NCBI RefSeq assembly: GCF_947251545.1
Contig: NZ_OX366362.1
Coordinates: forward strand, 248,001-312,000
Reading direction: 5' to 3'
DNA length: 64,000 nucleotides
DNA from: Wolbachia endosymbiont (group A) of Anomoia purmunda
GTDB lineage: Bacteria > Pseudomonadota > Alphaproteobacteria > Rickettsiales > Anaplasmataceae
Every line of letters starts with the position of its first letter. Position 1 is the first letter of the stretch. The translations under genes and the position numbers were made by a program. Under the pieces are notes generated by a model. The model worked only from the letters and a program-made list of their open reading frames with translations, had not been told where the DNA came from and did not search any database. This document shows positions 53,486 through 63,930 of this stretch, piece by piece.

Positions 53486-54433
53486 ATGGTTACATCTTAT
53501 CAAAATTTTATTGGCATTGATATCGGAAAACTTGAATTTGTTACTGCAGTTAATGAACAAAAAGGTGTCATCAAATTTGACAATAGTTGTGTTGGTTGGA
53601 AACAATTCTACCAAAAATTTTCAAATATCTTGCCCAACTCCATGGTAATTTTAGAAGCTACAGGAGGTTATGAGCTTGGCTTATTGTATTTTCTTATTGA
53701 TAGAAACATTGCTGTGCATCGTGCTAATACTCGTCAAGTTAAAAACTTCATTCTATCTCATGGAACTTTGGCAAAGACCGACAGTCTTGATGCAAAAGCG
53801 CTTGCCCAATATGGTTCTGAGCGTTGTGGACATCTGCAGCTATTTACACCTATCTCAAAAGAACAAACCACCTTGTTTGCACTTTGTCAGCGTCGTGACG
53901 ATATTACGAAAATGCTTGTTCAAGAGAAGAATAGGCTAAAAACTCCTGGAAATGATTACATTAAGGAAAGTTGTCAACAAGCTATTGAATTCCTCAACAA
54001 CCAGGTAGAAAAGCTTGATCAAGCTATACAAAAAATAGTCAATGAAAATCCTGAATTGCAACGATGCCAAAAAATTCTTGAAACAGTCCCTGGAATAGGT
54101 AGAAAAACCTCTCAATGTTTATTGTGTCTCATACCGGAACTTGGTTCTTTAAATAAAAGGCAAATTGCAAGCCTTGCAGGTGTTGCGCCTCATCCTAAGG
54201 AAAGTGGTAAAGCTATTGGCTACCGAAGGATTATAGGTGGAAGAAGTAACGTTCGTTCAAAGCTTTTTACAGCTGCCATGGCTGCTGCAAGGTCCAAATC
54301 TGCACTTGGTGCCTTTTATTCTAAGCTTATTGAAAGTGGTAAGAAAAAGATGGTGGCTATAACAGCTCTAATGCGTAAAATAATAGTGATTGCTAATGCA
54401 AGGCTTAAAGAAGCAGTTAATTTGCATATTTAA
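53486..54433 (+). CDS. IS110-family transposase (intact)
   Basis: 315 aa. The N-terminal DEDD RuvC-like domain is complete: FIGIDIGKLEF, VILEATGGYELGL, and KTDSLDAKALAQYG. The C-terminal Transposase_20 domain has LETVPGIGRKTSQ and the serine region near the end (GGRSNVRSKLF). Such enzymes work with an element-encoded RNA. Its insertion seems to have cut rluD, whose 5' part lies immediately beyond at 54598. Confidence 0.9.
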   Translation: MVTSYQNFIGIDIGKLEFVTAVNEQKGVIKFDNSCVGWKQFYQKFSNILPNSMVILEATGGYELGLLYFLIDRNIAVHRANTRQVKNFILSHGTLAKTDSLDAKALAQYGSERCGHLQLFTPISKEQTTLFALCQRRDDITKMLVQEKNRLKTPGNDYIKESCQQAIEFLNNQVEKLDQAIQKIVNENPELQRCQKILETVPGIGRKTSQCLLCLIPELGSLNKRQIASLAGVAPHPKESGKAIGYRRIIGGRSNVRSKLFTAAMAAARSKSALGAFYSKLIESGKKKMVAITALMRKIIVIANARLKEAVNLHI

Positions 54434-54597
54434 AAATTTACATAGCAATAACTGAAATTGGTTAATGAATATGCGCGTCCACACACATTAAAAGCGCATA
54501 TTCATTAACTTAAGCAGAAATTGCTGTGGTGGCTGTTTGATACAAAATTCTGTTTCTATAACAAATGGGTTTTTATTGCCCATATGAAGTTGCAAAA

Positions 54598-54888
54598 CTA
54601 CAAATAAAAAATTTTTAAAAAAACATAGTTGATATCAAGTTTTATGTCATAATTAGGCTCAATTGATGTGGATATGTCAGGTTGAACGAGATGTACTATA
54701 TACTCTTCACCTGGTTTTACTATGTGATCATTATTAATTATCGGTGTGCCAAGTAATTTCACCTGCTCATTTTGTATCAATCTTTGCGCTTTGCTGCGTG
54801 ATATGTTGCACTTTTCAGCTATGTAGGTATCTAGCCTTAATTTCTCTTTATCATTATTAACACTTAAGGTTATTACTGAGTGATCTAT
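54598..54888 (-). pseudogene. rluD: RluD-type pseudouridine synthase, 5' fragment
   Basis: The S4 RNA-binding domain is clear (LRLDTYIAEKCNISRSKAQRLIQNEQV), with VKPGEEYIVHL after it, but the protein ends about 90 residues in at the IS110 side, before the catalytic HRLD region. The natural first codon seems to be ATA at 54886-54888 (IDHSVITLSVNNDKEK...), with no ATG, GTG or TTG at the expected place; the gene upstream ends at 54895. Both changes indicate a dead copy. Confidence 0.75.
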
Positions 54889-54894
54889 AGTGAC

Positions 54895-56715
54895 TTACCC
54901 CCGCGCCATTTCCCATGCTGCTTGAACATTTGGGTCTGTAAACATTGTTACACTAGACTCAATTTGCAGATCACCTTGTTTTTTAATATGGCAAATTGTT
55001 TGAGAGCCATCTTTCCAGTGGATTGTAACTTTATTATCAAAATTTCGTAATGTTGCCTCAACCTTTTTTTCTTTATTATCTTTTTCTTCCAGCTTAATAG
55101 ATTCTAATAAATAATATAAAAATTCACTTGGTTTGCCGTTGATTTTTTCTTTCCATTCATCTGTTTTTTCTTGTTCAGGTAATTCTTTTTCCAATTTTGC
55201 ATTTTCTTTCTCCAGTTCTTTCGTCCTTTTTATTGATCTTAATAGTCTATTTTTTTCTATTGCTTTTTTCTCTTCATCTCGCTGTTTGTCAAGAGGAGTA
55301 GCAGTAGTACTACCTTCAGGCTCTAAACTGCTATTAGGTTCATTTGATTGAGTTTGTTTATTTTTTAATTCTTCTAGTTCATCGGTTACTTTTTTTAATT
55401 TCTCCTCCGATTCCTTTTTTATCTTTTCTACTTCTTTTTGTTTCTTTTTCAACATATCGAGGAACTCGTTACCATTAGACTGCGTAGTTGATCGAAACCA
55501 GCCTACAAAGCGGCTTGGTTCAAATTGCTCAATCTTATCTTTAGCAATTTTAATAGCATTCTCCAACCTAGAAAAAGTACCTTTAATATCTAGTGAATTT
55601 GCTTTTTCTGCCAATGCCTTAGCATCATTTAAAACGGCCAAGATTTCCTTATGCAACTCATCTAAATGTAACTTATCTAAATCTTTTTTAATATCTTCTC
55701 TAATCCCCTGTAGATGAACAAGTGTTTCTTGAATTTTATCATTTGCAGGTTCTAAAAGTTTTTCATCAATAGATGTTTTAGCTTCAACTAAGAACTTATC
55801 GAATAAATCACTTATTTTATCTGTGAAATCAGTCAAGTGCTTATCAAGTAATTTTATTAACCGAGATATAGGATCATTCTCCTCCTCACTTTCAAATTTA
55901 TTCTCCACTACCGATACAATCGTACCACTTCTGAATGGGAGTAGAATATCCATATTGTTAAATTTTTTAACGATATTATGTGCGTTATTTACTTCATTAT
56001 TTTTTAACTTACTTAGTGCTATACATACTCCAGCGATGAAAATAGCACTCACAAATGCAATGAAACCCCATTCTGCCCAACCCTGAACATTGGCAAAACT
56101 AAATTTATTTTGTATCAATGCACCAACTACAATTAGACCACTTAGCACATATGGCACAGTAAGCAAAATAACTTTATTTCTATTCTCTTGTCTTTTGTTT
56201 TCCAATATCTCTCCCTGTTTTCCAGAAACTGGTAAAACTATTGAAAAACCTTGTTTTTTATCAACCAAATCAGGAACAATTTCTATTGTTAATGCATTTT
56301 GAGCGATCTCATTTATTTCATCACTTTTTCCACCTCTAATCTTTTCATCTATTGGGCTATCACCATCTTTTGATTTCTCATCTTTTATCTCTTGCCTGTT
56401 CATATATTTTATAGCAAGAGAGGCCACAAGAATTATCCCAAGAATAACAGAAGCATAAACATAGGCTGGCATTATTCGTGAATTAAGAATGTTTGTGATG
56501 AAACTTACATCACTATCAGTTATCATGACTGCAGCAACATAGGCTAGAGAAAATTGAAGCCAAGTGTTTACAAATGCTATAGGTAGGGTATTATTTACAG
56601 AATATTTTTTTGCTGCATGCCACAATTGAGTGGGGTACCCAATGACGTTGTTTAGCTGAGTTACCCCGTGATCTATCTTAAAATTACGAGAGTCTTCTTT
56701 AGTACTTTCAGTCAC
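54895..56715 (-). CDS. Coiled-coil membrane protein, unknown function
   Basis: 606 aa. Two hydrophobic pairs in the first 240 residues (about 45-65, 80-105, 180-200 and 215-235) followed by a long charged alpha-helical region: 300-390 amphipathic, 420-540 clear heptad coiled coil rich in Lys/Glu (KKKQKEVEKIKKESEEKLKK). The C-terminus is a small globular end (VTIHWKDGSQTICHIK). The layout recalls inclusion-membrane proteins of intracellular bacteria, but I see no specific family motif. It is intact and precedes the broken rluD. Confidence 0.65.
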   Translation of the reverse strand: MTESTKEDSRNFKIDHGVTQLNNVIGYPTQLWHAAKKYSVNNTLPIAFVNTWLQFSLAYVAAVMITDSDVSFITNILNSRIMPAYVYASVILGIILVASLAIKYMNRQEIKDEKSKDGDSPIDEKIRGGKSDEINEIAQNALTIEIVPDLVDKKQGFSIVLPVSGKQGEILENKRQENRNKVILLTVPYVLSGLIVVGALIQNKFSFANVQGWAEWGFIAFVSAIFIAGVCIALSKLKNNEVNNAHNIVKKFNNMDILLPFRSGTIVSVVENKFESEEENDPISRLIKLLDKHLTDFTDKISDLFDKFLVEAKTSIDEKLLEPANDKIQETLVHLQGIREDIKKDLDKLHLDELHKEILAVLNDAKALAEKANSLDIKGTFSRLENAIKIAKDKIEQFEPSRFVGWFRSTTQSNGNEFLDMLKKKQKEVEKIKKESEEKLKKVTDELEELKNKQTQSNEPNSSLEPEGSTTATPLDKQRDEEKKAIEKNRLLRSIKRTKELEKENAKLEKELPEQEKTDEWKEKINGKPSEFLYYLLESIKLEEKDNKEKKVEATLRNFDNKVTIHWKDGSQTICHIKKQGDLQIESSVTMFTDPNVQAAWEMARG

Positions 56716-56750
56716 AAATTTCCTTACATTTCAATTTAATTAATTATATA

Positions 56751-58967
56751 TTAATAACACTTTAAAATCAAGCTTTTTAACTTATGCCAAGGCCTATTAG
56801 AGCGCACTTTATTAATCTTTACGTAACGATTTGTTAACCAAATTGAATGTGTGCCATATGTTTTTAGATTGGTGTATTTAATAGCTCTAGTATTACAAAC
56901 TGAATAGTCGAATTCACTTAATTGAATTATCAGATCAACACTATTACAGTTTCTCAAGATATCTTCTTCCTTATAAGCTAGCAACACTGATTTATTATTT
57001 CCTTTATTATATATGCAGCCATAATCGTTACACTTTAGCCTTTTATCTGAGTTATTGTATTTTTTATGATTCAAAATTTGATTCTGCCCATTTTGCTTCG
57101 CCCATGTTTTGACAACAAAGTTCCTATTTTTTCTGGTGAGAGAATATAGTAAGTTATCACTTTCTTTTACAGCAATATTGTCGCTACTCACTAAAATATT
57201 AGGAGTTTTATATGTGGCACTAAAACAAATACCCAGCACAATAAAGAAAATTCCGAAGAAACGTCAATTTCTTTCCCACAAGCACAGCCACAATAAACCA
57301 AGTGTTATTATAATAATTGATGATGCAGGAAAAGTACGAATGGAAATAACCAAATACTGAAGACTAGCGATTGCATTTGTTATATACAAAATACTGTCAA
57401 TTGGGCGCTCTATAAATGGCGCTATAATCCATTCAATACCTAAAGGAATCAACAAAACATAAATTATTCCAAGTGGAATAATAATTAATGTAACTATTGG
57501 TATAGCAACTAAATTTGTGATAATGCCACTAATTGAAAAATAATTAAAATTGTATATCGTATACGGAACAGTTGCTAAACTTGCTATTACTGAGCTGGTC
57601 ATTATCGATACAAAATATTTCATTATTTTTATTTTGAACAATTTATTAGCATTAATTTGATAACTGGCAACCAGTGCCAAAACAGCAGAAAATGACATCT
57701 GAAAGCCTGGCTTTAAAATTGCTTCTGGTTCTACTGAGAGTATCACTGAAGCAGCAAACGCAATTGCTATTAACCCTCGATATTTTCTCTCTATCATTAT
57801 TGCAACGAGTACTAAAATCACCATGATGTAGGCACGCTGAGCAGAAATTTGCATACCGGTAACCAACAAATAAAACCTGGTTGGCAAGATAGTAAGGAAT
57901 GCAGATATTTTCTTGGTGTTATACTTAAGAGTAAAAGTTTCAGATATTGCGAATAAATTACGAAACACTACAAAAAACAGACCAGCAACAAATGATAAAT
58001 GCAAACCAGATATGGCAAACAAATGTGCTATACCTGAATCTCGTATCGCTTCCATAGTTTTTTGATCTATGCCATCTTTTTTACCGATCAGTAATGCAGA
58101 GATTATATCCGCATGTGGTTTTTTGATATTTTGCTGCAGGTTTTCATAAATGTATTGACGGAAAGATTCTATATATTCTTGAAATTTCCTTGCTTCAGCC
58201 TTTTTGTGCAAAGCTATTTTGCTTGTTGCAAAGCCTGTTGCACTTATTTTCTGGTAATATGCTATTCTTGCAAAATCGTATGCATACTCCGAAGGCGCAA
58301 TCTTTATAGGGAAGAGTTTTGCTGATAATTTTACTTGATCGCCTATTTTAATGCCTTTTTCCACTTTGGTTCTAACTGATATTCTGATGTTATCTAGAGC
58401 TCTATCCGGTGTCATTCCAGCGCGTGACGCTGGAATCCATATCTTTTTTTTCTGGATCCCAGTATCAAGTACTGGGATGACAAAAGGGGGCACTGGGATG
58501 ACAGAAGAGGCTGCTGGGATGACAGAAGAGGGCGCTGGGATGACAGAAGAGGATTTTGAGATAGTAGGGGATTTTTCAACAGAAAGCAGAAATTGTTTAT
58601 ATGAGCCCTTGTCGTTAATATCCTTCACTGTGGCAACGATATCTTTTTCATATCTCTCTTTATCAAGAATTTGAGTATCAACTAAAGCTGTTCTTAATTT
58701 ACTAGCTGTGAATCCTATGAGCACTGCAATTAAAGCGATACACAATATCGCGTACCTTTTATACAATATTGCAATCAAAATTAGTGTGGGTAAAAGCAAA
58801 AGAAAAATAGATATGCAGCTTGGTTCAAAACTTAGGGAAAAATAGGTTAAAATCCCTACACACTGAAAAACAGGAAACCACAGTATCAAGTTATATTTTT
58901 CATTGCGTAGGTTATGACGTATATAACTAACTATTATGTCAAAGAAAGTTAGTAAACATATCGACAT
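56751..58967 (-). pseudogene. comEC: ComEC/Rec2-type DNA-uptake channel, split by an in-frame TGA
   Basis: Competence-protein family: N-terminal OB-like domain (KLSAKLFPIKIAPSEYAYDFAR), then the competence membrane domain (IRDSGIAHLFAISGLHLSFVAGLFF is the hallmark), many helices to about 57270. The frame stops at TGA 57264-57266 after LLWLCLWERN and resumes, same frame, as RFFGIFFIVLGICFS and the C-terminal soluble part down to 56751. A single TGG to TGA change explains it. I place the start at ATG 58967, since the longer frame runs through the initiator tRNA. A 50-residue palindrome insertion lies near residues 137-186. Function of ComEC in Wolbachia is not established. Confidence 0.85.
58408..58556. 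repeat. Palindromic elements inserted in frame in comEC
   Basis: A full element (gtcattccagcgcgtgacgc and its complement) plus a run of half elements giving the repeated VIPAPSS/VIPAASS/VIPVPP text. The frame is kept. Confidence 0.9.
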
Positions 58968-59035
58968 GTGACTGTGACGCAATTTTATTCTTTTATTTTC
59001 TATTATTGTATATATAATAACTAAATAAGCAACGA

Positions 59036-59112
59036 CGCGGGATGGAGCAGCTCGGTAGCTCGTCAGGCTCATAACCTGAAGGCCGTAGGTTCAAATCCTA
59101 CTCCCGCAACCA
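59036..59112 (+). tRNA. Initiator tRNA-fMet (CAT)
   Basis: Acceptor CGCGGGA/TCCCGCA with the C1-A72 mismatch typical of initiator tRNAs, anticodon loop CTCATAA preceded by the G-C-rich stem CAGG/CCTG, T arm GTAGG-TTCAAAT-CCTAC, A73 and encoded CCA. Confidence 0.95.
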
Positions 59113-59115
59113 TTT

Positions 59116-59709
59116 TTAAGGATATAGTTGTTCCACTTTCCAATTGCTTTCTTCAATAAGAGTATATCTAAACCTAGTGTGTCTCCTATATTCACCTTCT
59201 TGCCAAAATTCAATTACTTTTGGGACTACGCAAAATCCCACCCAAAAGTCAGGACGAGAAACTTGTGTGTTGTAAAATTCCTTCTCCTTCAATTTGATGG
59301 CTTGCTCAAAATCTTGCCAATCTTTCAGAATGCTCGATTGTTTTGAGCACCATGCGCTAATTTGACTACCCAGCGCTCGAGAAGAGAAGTATTTGTCAGT
59401 TCTTTCATCGTTTAGAAGTTTAACCTCTCCTTCAATTCGCACTTGCCTAGCAAATTCTATCCAATGAAACACTAACGCAGCTTTGGGGTTCTCAGTCAAT
59501 TCTTTCCCTTTTTTACTGTTTATGTTAGTGAAAAACACAAAACCTTCTTTACTATATTCCTTTAGTAATACTACTCTTGCAGATGGAATGCAGTCTTTGC
59601 TACAAGTTGCTAGCGTCATTGCAGTTGGTTGTTTACACGGAGAATTAAGTACTGCTTTGTACCACTTTGAAAACAAATCAAATGGATCTTTTTCAGGTGA
59701 AAATATCAT
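59116..59709 (-). CDS. pdxH: Pyridoxamine 5'-phosphate oxidase
   Basis: FMN enzyme giving pyridoxal 5'-phosphate. Conserved pattern PTAMTLATCSKDCIPSARVVLLKEYSKEGFVFFTNINSKKGKELTENPKAALVFHW, RSSA-like FSSRALGSQISAWCS, and the C-terminal WQEGEYRRHTRFRY with the family ending. I start at MIFSPEKDPFDLFSKWY (59709; 198 aa), as the extra 19 codons of the longer frame overlap mutM and do not match. Confidence 0.9.
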   Translation of the reverse strand: MIFSPEKDPFDLFSKWYKAVLNSPCKQPTAMTLATCSKDCIPSARVVLLKEYSKEGFVFFTNINSKKGKELTENPKAALVFHWIEFARQVRIEGEVKLLNDERTDKYFSSRALGSQISAWCSKQSSILKDWQDFEQAIKLKEKEFYNTQVSRPDFWVGFCVVPKVIEFWQEGEYRRHTRFRYTLIEESNWKVEQLYP

Positions 59710-59725
59710 ATCAAAAAATAAAATC

Positions 59726-60541
59726 TTAATTCTGGCACGCGTTGCAAAAATAAGTGCTACGGCCATTTTGTCGTATAAGTGTTATGATATTATTGCAAAT
59801 CTTGCAAGGTTTTTGAACTTTACCATATACGTAAAAGTTATTTTGAAAGTATCCAGCAGATCCAGATGGCTGTGCATAATCTTTCAGTGTTGAGCCGCCT
59901 GCAGCAATTGCGTCACTCAGAGTATTTTTTATTTCAGCAGCAAGTTTTTCGCACTCTCTATAGGTCAAGTCTTTTGCTGACCTGAGTGGTGATATGCGAG
60001 CTCTAAACAAGCTCTCAGAAGCATATATGTTGCCTACGCCAACTATTGATTTATTGTCCATTAATGCTGATTTGATATTTGCTTTTTTGTTTTTCAGCAA
60101 CTCCTGTAAATAGTCTCCACTGAATTCATCCGTGAGGGGCTCTATTCCAAAACCATCAAAAAAATTTATTTCTTGTTCTTTGCTTAAAATAATAACTAAT
60201 CCAAATCTTCTTGGATCATTAAAGATTATTGAAGTATTTTCGGAAAATAAAAATACCACGTGATCGTGCTTATTCCGCACTTGATCGTGGTCAGCATATA
60301 TAAGCTTTCCGCTCATGCCAAGATGTATGATTACAGCCATACTATCATCTGTATTCCAGATGGTATACTTACCTCTACGCTTGATGTCGCTTATAACTTT
60401 GCCCTTTAGCATATCATCAATATTTTTTGTTATTGGGGTACGTAAATTCCAATTATTCACTATAACATTACTGATTTGCTTGTTTTTAATTTTATCAAGC
60501 AAAAAATTAGAGATTACTTCCACTTCCGGTAGTTCTGGCAT
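59726..60541 (-). CDS. mutM: Formamidopyrimidine-DNA glycosylase
   Basis: Base-excision repair of 8-oxoguanine. Begins MPELPEVE (Pro2/Glu3 catalytic), has the Lys of the KRRGKYTIW loop, the H2TH helix region (VGNIYASESLFRARISPLRSA), and the C-terminal zinc finger CKICNN...YFCNACQN. A strong AAGGAGG site lies just upstream. pdxH follows on the same strand with a small gap. Confidence 0.95.
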   Translation of the reverse strand: MPELPEVEVISNFLLDKIKNKQISNVIVNNWNLRTPITKNIDDMLKGKVISDIKRRGKYTIWNTDDSMAVIIHLGMSGKLIYADHDQVRNKHDHVVFLFSENTSIIFNDPRRFGLVIILSKEQEINFFDGFGIEPLTDEFSGDYLQELLKNKKANIKSALMDNKSIVGVGNIYASESLFRARISPLRSAKDLTYRECEKLAAEIKNTLSDAIAAGGSTLKDYAQPSGSAGYFQNNFYVYGKVQKPCKICNNIITLIRQNGRSTYFCNACQN

Positions 60542-60558
60542 GATACCTCCTTCAAAAC

Positions 60559-60783
60559 TTAAGTTTCTGATGGTAATTTTGTCGTTAAAGCTTCCTCAAA
60601 TACGTTTGGGTATTCTGCGGTGCTTTCTCCTAAAAATTCCTCACCATAAACGAGTTTTGAAAGGGTTCTCTGTCTACTCTGTTGCTGCTTTTTTCTTTTC
60701 AAAATATTTTGCTTTAAAGCTTTCGCTAATCTTTTTTTCTCCTCTTCTTTTTCCTTATTCCTTTTTGTGTTATTCATTATCAT
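60559..60783 (-). CDS. Small basic protein, unknown
   Basis: 74 aa or 72 from the second ATG. Very charged N-terminal helix (KRNKEKEEEKKRLAKALKQNILKRKKQQQ) and an acidic C-terminal end. It is 17 bp upstream of mutM and probably in the same transcript. No family recognised. Confidence 0.5.
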   Translation of the reverse strand: MIMNNTKRNKEKEEEKKRLAKALKQNILKRKKQQQSRQRTLSKLVYGEEFLGESTAEYPNVFEEALTTKLPSET

Positions 60784-60796
60784 AATATATAAACTT

Positions 60797-60869
60797 GCCG
60801 TTGTAGCTCAGGTGGTAGAGTACGTCATTGGTAATGACGAGGTCCCAAGTTCGAGTCTTGGTAACGGCA
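60797..60869 (+). tRNA. tRNA-Thr (GGT)
   Basis: Acceptor GCCGTTG/TAACGGC (one G-T), D stem GCTC/GAGT, anticodon stem CGTCA/TGACG with loop TTGGTAA giving GGT, T arm CCAAG-TTCGAGT-CTTGG, A73, no encoded CCA. Confidence 0.95.
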
Positions 60870-60922
60870 CACTGATTATATTTATAATATTGCATAACTT
60901 GTAAGCAAGGCTTAAAAGAAAG

Positions 60923-62449
60923 TTACAGAGGTAAGTTGTCATGCTTTTTCCATATCCTTTCTACCTTCTTGTTTTTGAGTAGCTCTAATGCTTTACAAAA
61001 GTGATGCCTTGTTTTACTTGGCACTATTATATCATCAATGTAACCATACGATGCAGCAAAAAATGGATTAGCAAATTTCTCTTTATATTCTTTGATTAAT
61101 GTTTGCTGGTCTTTTTCATGCCTAAATATAATTTCAACTGCACTTTCAGGGCCCATTACAGCTATTTCAGCAGTTGGCCAAGCATAATTTATGTCACCTT
61201 TTAGATGTTTCGAATTCATAACAATGTATGCACCACCATACGCTTTTCTAGTGATAAGGCTAATTTTTGGCACGGTCGCTTCAGCGTAAGCGTAAAGCAG
61301 TTTCGCTCCGTGTTGTATTATATTATTGTATTCTTGATTTGTACCCGGCAGAAATCCTGGAACATCAATAAGTGTGATGATGGGAATGTTAAATGCGTCA
61401 CAGAATCTTACAAACCTCGCAGCTTTTCTTGAAGAATCAATATCCAAACATCCTGCAAGGTGCATAGGTTGATTTGCAACAATACCGACAGTATTTCCTC
61501 CAATTCTACCAAAACCAGTTATGATATTACGAGCAAAATCAGGTTTCAGTTCAAAGAAATTCCTTCCATCACAAACTTTTTCAATGAGTTCATACATATC
61601 ATAAGGAGTATTGGGATTGGTAGGAATTAGAGTGTTTAAGGATTCATCAATGTCGTCAACATCATTGCAGATTGGTGCAGATTTTGGTGATTCTTGATTA
61701 TTTGCTGGTAAGAAAGTAAAGAATTCACGCATTTTTAGCAGCATTTCAACATCATTATTGAATGCAAAATCCGCTACTCCTGTTTTGCTTGTATGAATTT
61801 TTGCTCCACCGAGGTCTTCGAAACTTACATCTTCGTAGGTAACCTTTTTTACTACATCTGGCCCGGTTATAAATATATATGAACTGTTTTTCACCATGAA
61901 AGTAAAGTCAGTTAATGCTGGGGAATAAACTGCACCTCCTGCACATGGACCCATAATTAAAGAAATTTGTGGTATAACACCCGATGCATTTACGTTCCTT
62001 TGAAAGATTTCTCCATAACCAGCAAGGGAATTTACTCCCTCCTGAATTCTGGCTCCACCAGAGTCATTTAGTCCGATAATTGGAACTCTGGCATTAATTG
62101 CCATATCCATAATTTTGCATATTTTTTTTGCATGTGATGCACCAAGTGAACCACCAAAGACAGTAAAATCCTGAGAATAAACAAAAACTTTTCTGCCATA
62201 AATAGTACCATGACCAATCACTACTCCATCACCTAAAAAATTAGCATTTTGCATGCCAAAATCATTTGCATGATGTTTTACGAATTTATCGTATTCTGCA
62301 AAAGAACTTTCATCGAGCAATATACTGAGCCTTTCTCTAGCAGTTAATTTCCCTTTTTCGTGTTGTTTATTGATTCTGTTAGAACCGCCTCCTTTTTCAG
62401 CTTCTAGTGCTTTGGTTTTTAGATTTTCTAGTATTTCAAAGTCTTGCAT
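60923..62449 (-). CDS. pccB: Propionyl-CoA carboxylase beta chain
   Basis: 508-aa carboxyltransferase subunit. Motifs: the N-terminal [22 protein letters not shown] typical of Pcc[51 protein letters not shown] and the C-terminal [19 protein letters not shown]. With PccA (not in this window) it would convert propionyl-CoA to methylmalonyl-CoA. Complete. Confidence 0.9.
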   Translation of the reverse strand: MQDFEILENLKTKALEAEKGGGSNRINKQHEKGKLTARERLSILLDESSFAEYDKFVKHHANDFGMQNANFLGDGVVIGHGTIYGRKVFVYSQDFTVFGGSLGASHAKKICKIMDMAINARVPIIGLNDSGGARIQEGVNSLAGYGEIFQRNVNASGVIPQISLIMGPCAGGAVYSPALTDFTFMVKNSSYIFITGPDVVKKVTYEDVSFEDLGGAKIHTSKTGVADFAFNNDVEMLLKMREFFTFLPANNQESPKSAPICNDVDDIDESLNTLIPTNPNTPYDMYELIEKVCDGRNFFELKPDFARNIITGFGRIGGNTVGIVANQPMHLAGCLDIDSSRKAARFVRFCDAFNIPIITLIDVPGFLPGTNQEYNNIIQHGAKLLYAYAEATVPKISLITRKAYGGAYIVMNSKHLKGDINYAWPTAEIAVMGPESAVEIIFRHEKDQQTLIKEYKEKFANPFFAASYGYIDDIIVPSKTRHHFCKALELLKNKKVERIWKKHDNLPL

Positions 62450-62589
62450 ACAATAAAGTAGTTTTCAAATTAGTTGTAGTATACATTACCTTATTGAGCT
62501 CATAAAGACTAGATTTTCTTACCAGCTATACACATACAAACCATTTCTGTCATTCTATCCATAGAACCCAGTTTTAAAGGATCTGGGTC

Positions 62590-62760
62590 AAGCGCACAAC
62601 TGTACGAACATTGTGATTTGAGAACAATCTCCGCCAGGAAGGGTGTCATCCCAGTGCTTGACACTGGGATCCAGAAAACTTAACTTTAAATGAGCACACC
62701 AGGTGAATGTACAATAAGAACTGGATTCCAGCGTCAAGCGCTGGAATGACAATTTCGGTT
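62590..62760. repeat. Palindromes with a one-sided MITE end
   Basis: Left end acaactgtacgaacattgtg (62597) and two palindromic elements (62645-62675, 62722-62750). No matching right end before the gene at 62776. 62450-62589 holds nothing I can name. Confidence 0.65.
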
Positions 62761-62775
62761 GCTTTACTATGTATA

Positions 62776-63806
62776 TCAACTACTCACACTCTGGTCATTG
62801 CTCTTAGGATGCTGGACATTAGCATTGTCTACAGAAGAAAGAGGAGGCTTGCTTTGCACAAAACTTTTAGCAGCTTCAACAACCTTGCTTATACGTGGTT
62901 CTTTTTCTAGCTCTTCACGGTACTTTGAGAAGATTTCACAACTTTTATCATCCATATGTACTGTCATTGCACCAAAACTCTCAGCTTTTTTAGAAGATAA
63001 AATCATTTCAATCTTTTCATCATTATCTACTTTAAAAGTCATTTTTACTTTGCCTTTCATATCGCAATATTGTCCGTTTTTTATTCGGATTACATTATCT
63101 CCTTCTCCCATTTGTAATGCACCATATTCTAAGTTCTTAAATTCCTTTAAGTTCATAAATTTTGCAGGAGTGATCACACTTTCTTCTGGACATTTTACGC
63201 AATAAAATGCATTATCTCTTTGTACTACAATATCTTCTTCTTCACCATTTTCAATGCTTTTACGCACAATTTGTCTTAGATCTGACAAGTAGTTGTCGTG
63301 TTTTTTCTGTGTCTTTACTGGCAATAATTCCCAATTTTTTTGCTCACATCAGTGCCTGTTGAAACTAGAGCGGACATTTCTAACCAAAGAAGCATTAGTT
63401 TGCTTTTTCCAATCTCAGTAACGTTTTTATCTTTATTCATGAGGTGGCATAAAATCCATATCGAAGAATCTATTACTGATGACTTTTCTCCTTCTGAGAA
63501 TATATCAATATGACATGGTATGCTAAACATGCAATTATTCTCTTTTGCGCCTTTTATGGATTTTTGAAATCTCTTTGCTAAGTTTTCTATGGCTTCATCG
63601 TTGGATAGACGTCCCGATTCGTTATATGATATAAAAGCATCATATATTTTATGCAATGTATTTGAGATGTTTTTTTCCATATGTTGATTAACATGTCCAT
63701 ATATTGTCGTCTCTTCCGAACACTCTGTATCTTTATGTATATGATTTTGTTGCTTTAATTCTTCTCTATCTACACTTTCTATTTGCTCTGACACTAGCAT
63801 AACCAC
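62776..63806 (-). pseudogene. Wolbachia-type hypothetical gene broken in a poly-A run
   Basis: Two frames: 163 aa (63806 to 63315, ends VSKKIGNYCQ) and 182 aa (63324 to 62776, starting TTG). They overlap by ten bases at a run of seven A (coding strand) at 63335-63341. With eight A the frames fuse through KKNWELLPVKTQKKH, giving one polar protein of about 342 residues. I recognise no domain; the protein is hydrophilic, with a conserved-looking central SIWILCHLMNKD segment. It could be a real lesion, a sequencing slip or slippage-dependent expression. Confidence 0.65.
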
Positions 63807-63930
63807 CTCCTATTTTACATAATGAAATAAAAAATTCTAACTATATTATGCTTATATAATCTACGAAGTCAATAGTTAAATTGCAAAATTTTGGTTATAA
63901 TCTACTTTACATAGAAGATGCCCTTGAATT

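Noticed and set aside
58968..59072. Upstream start of comEC at 59072
   Set aside because: That part is antisense to the initiator tRNA; the family-like start is ATG 58967.
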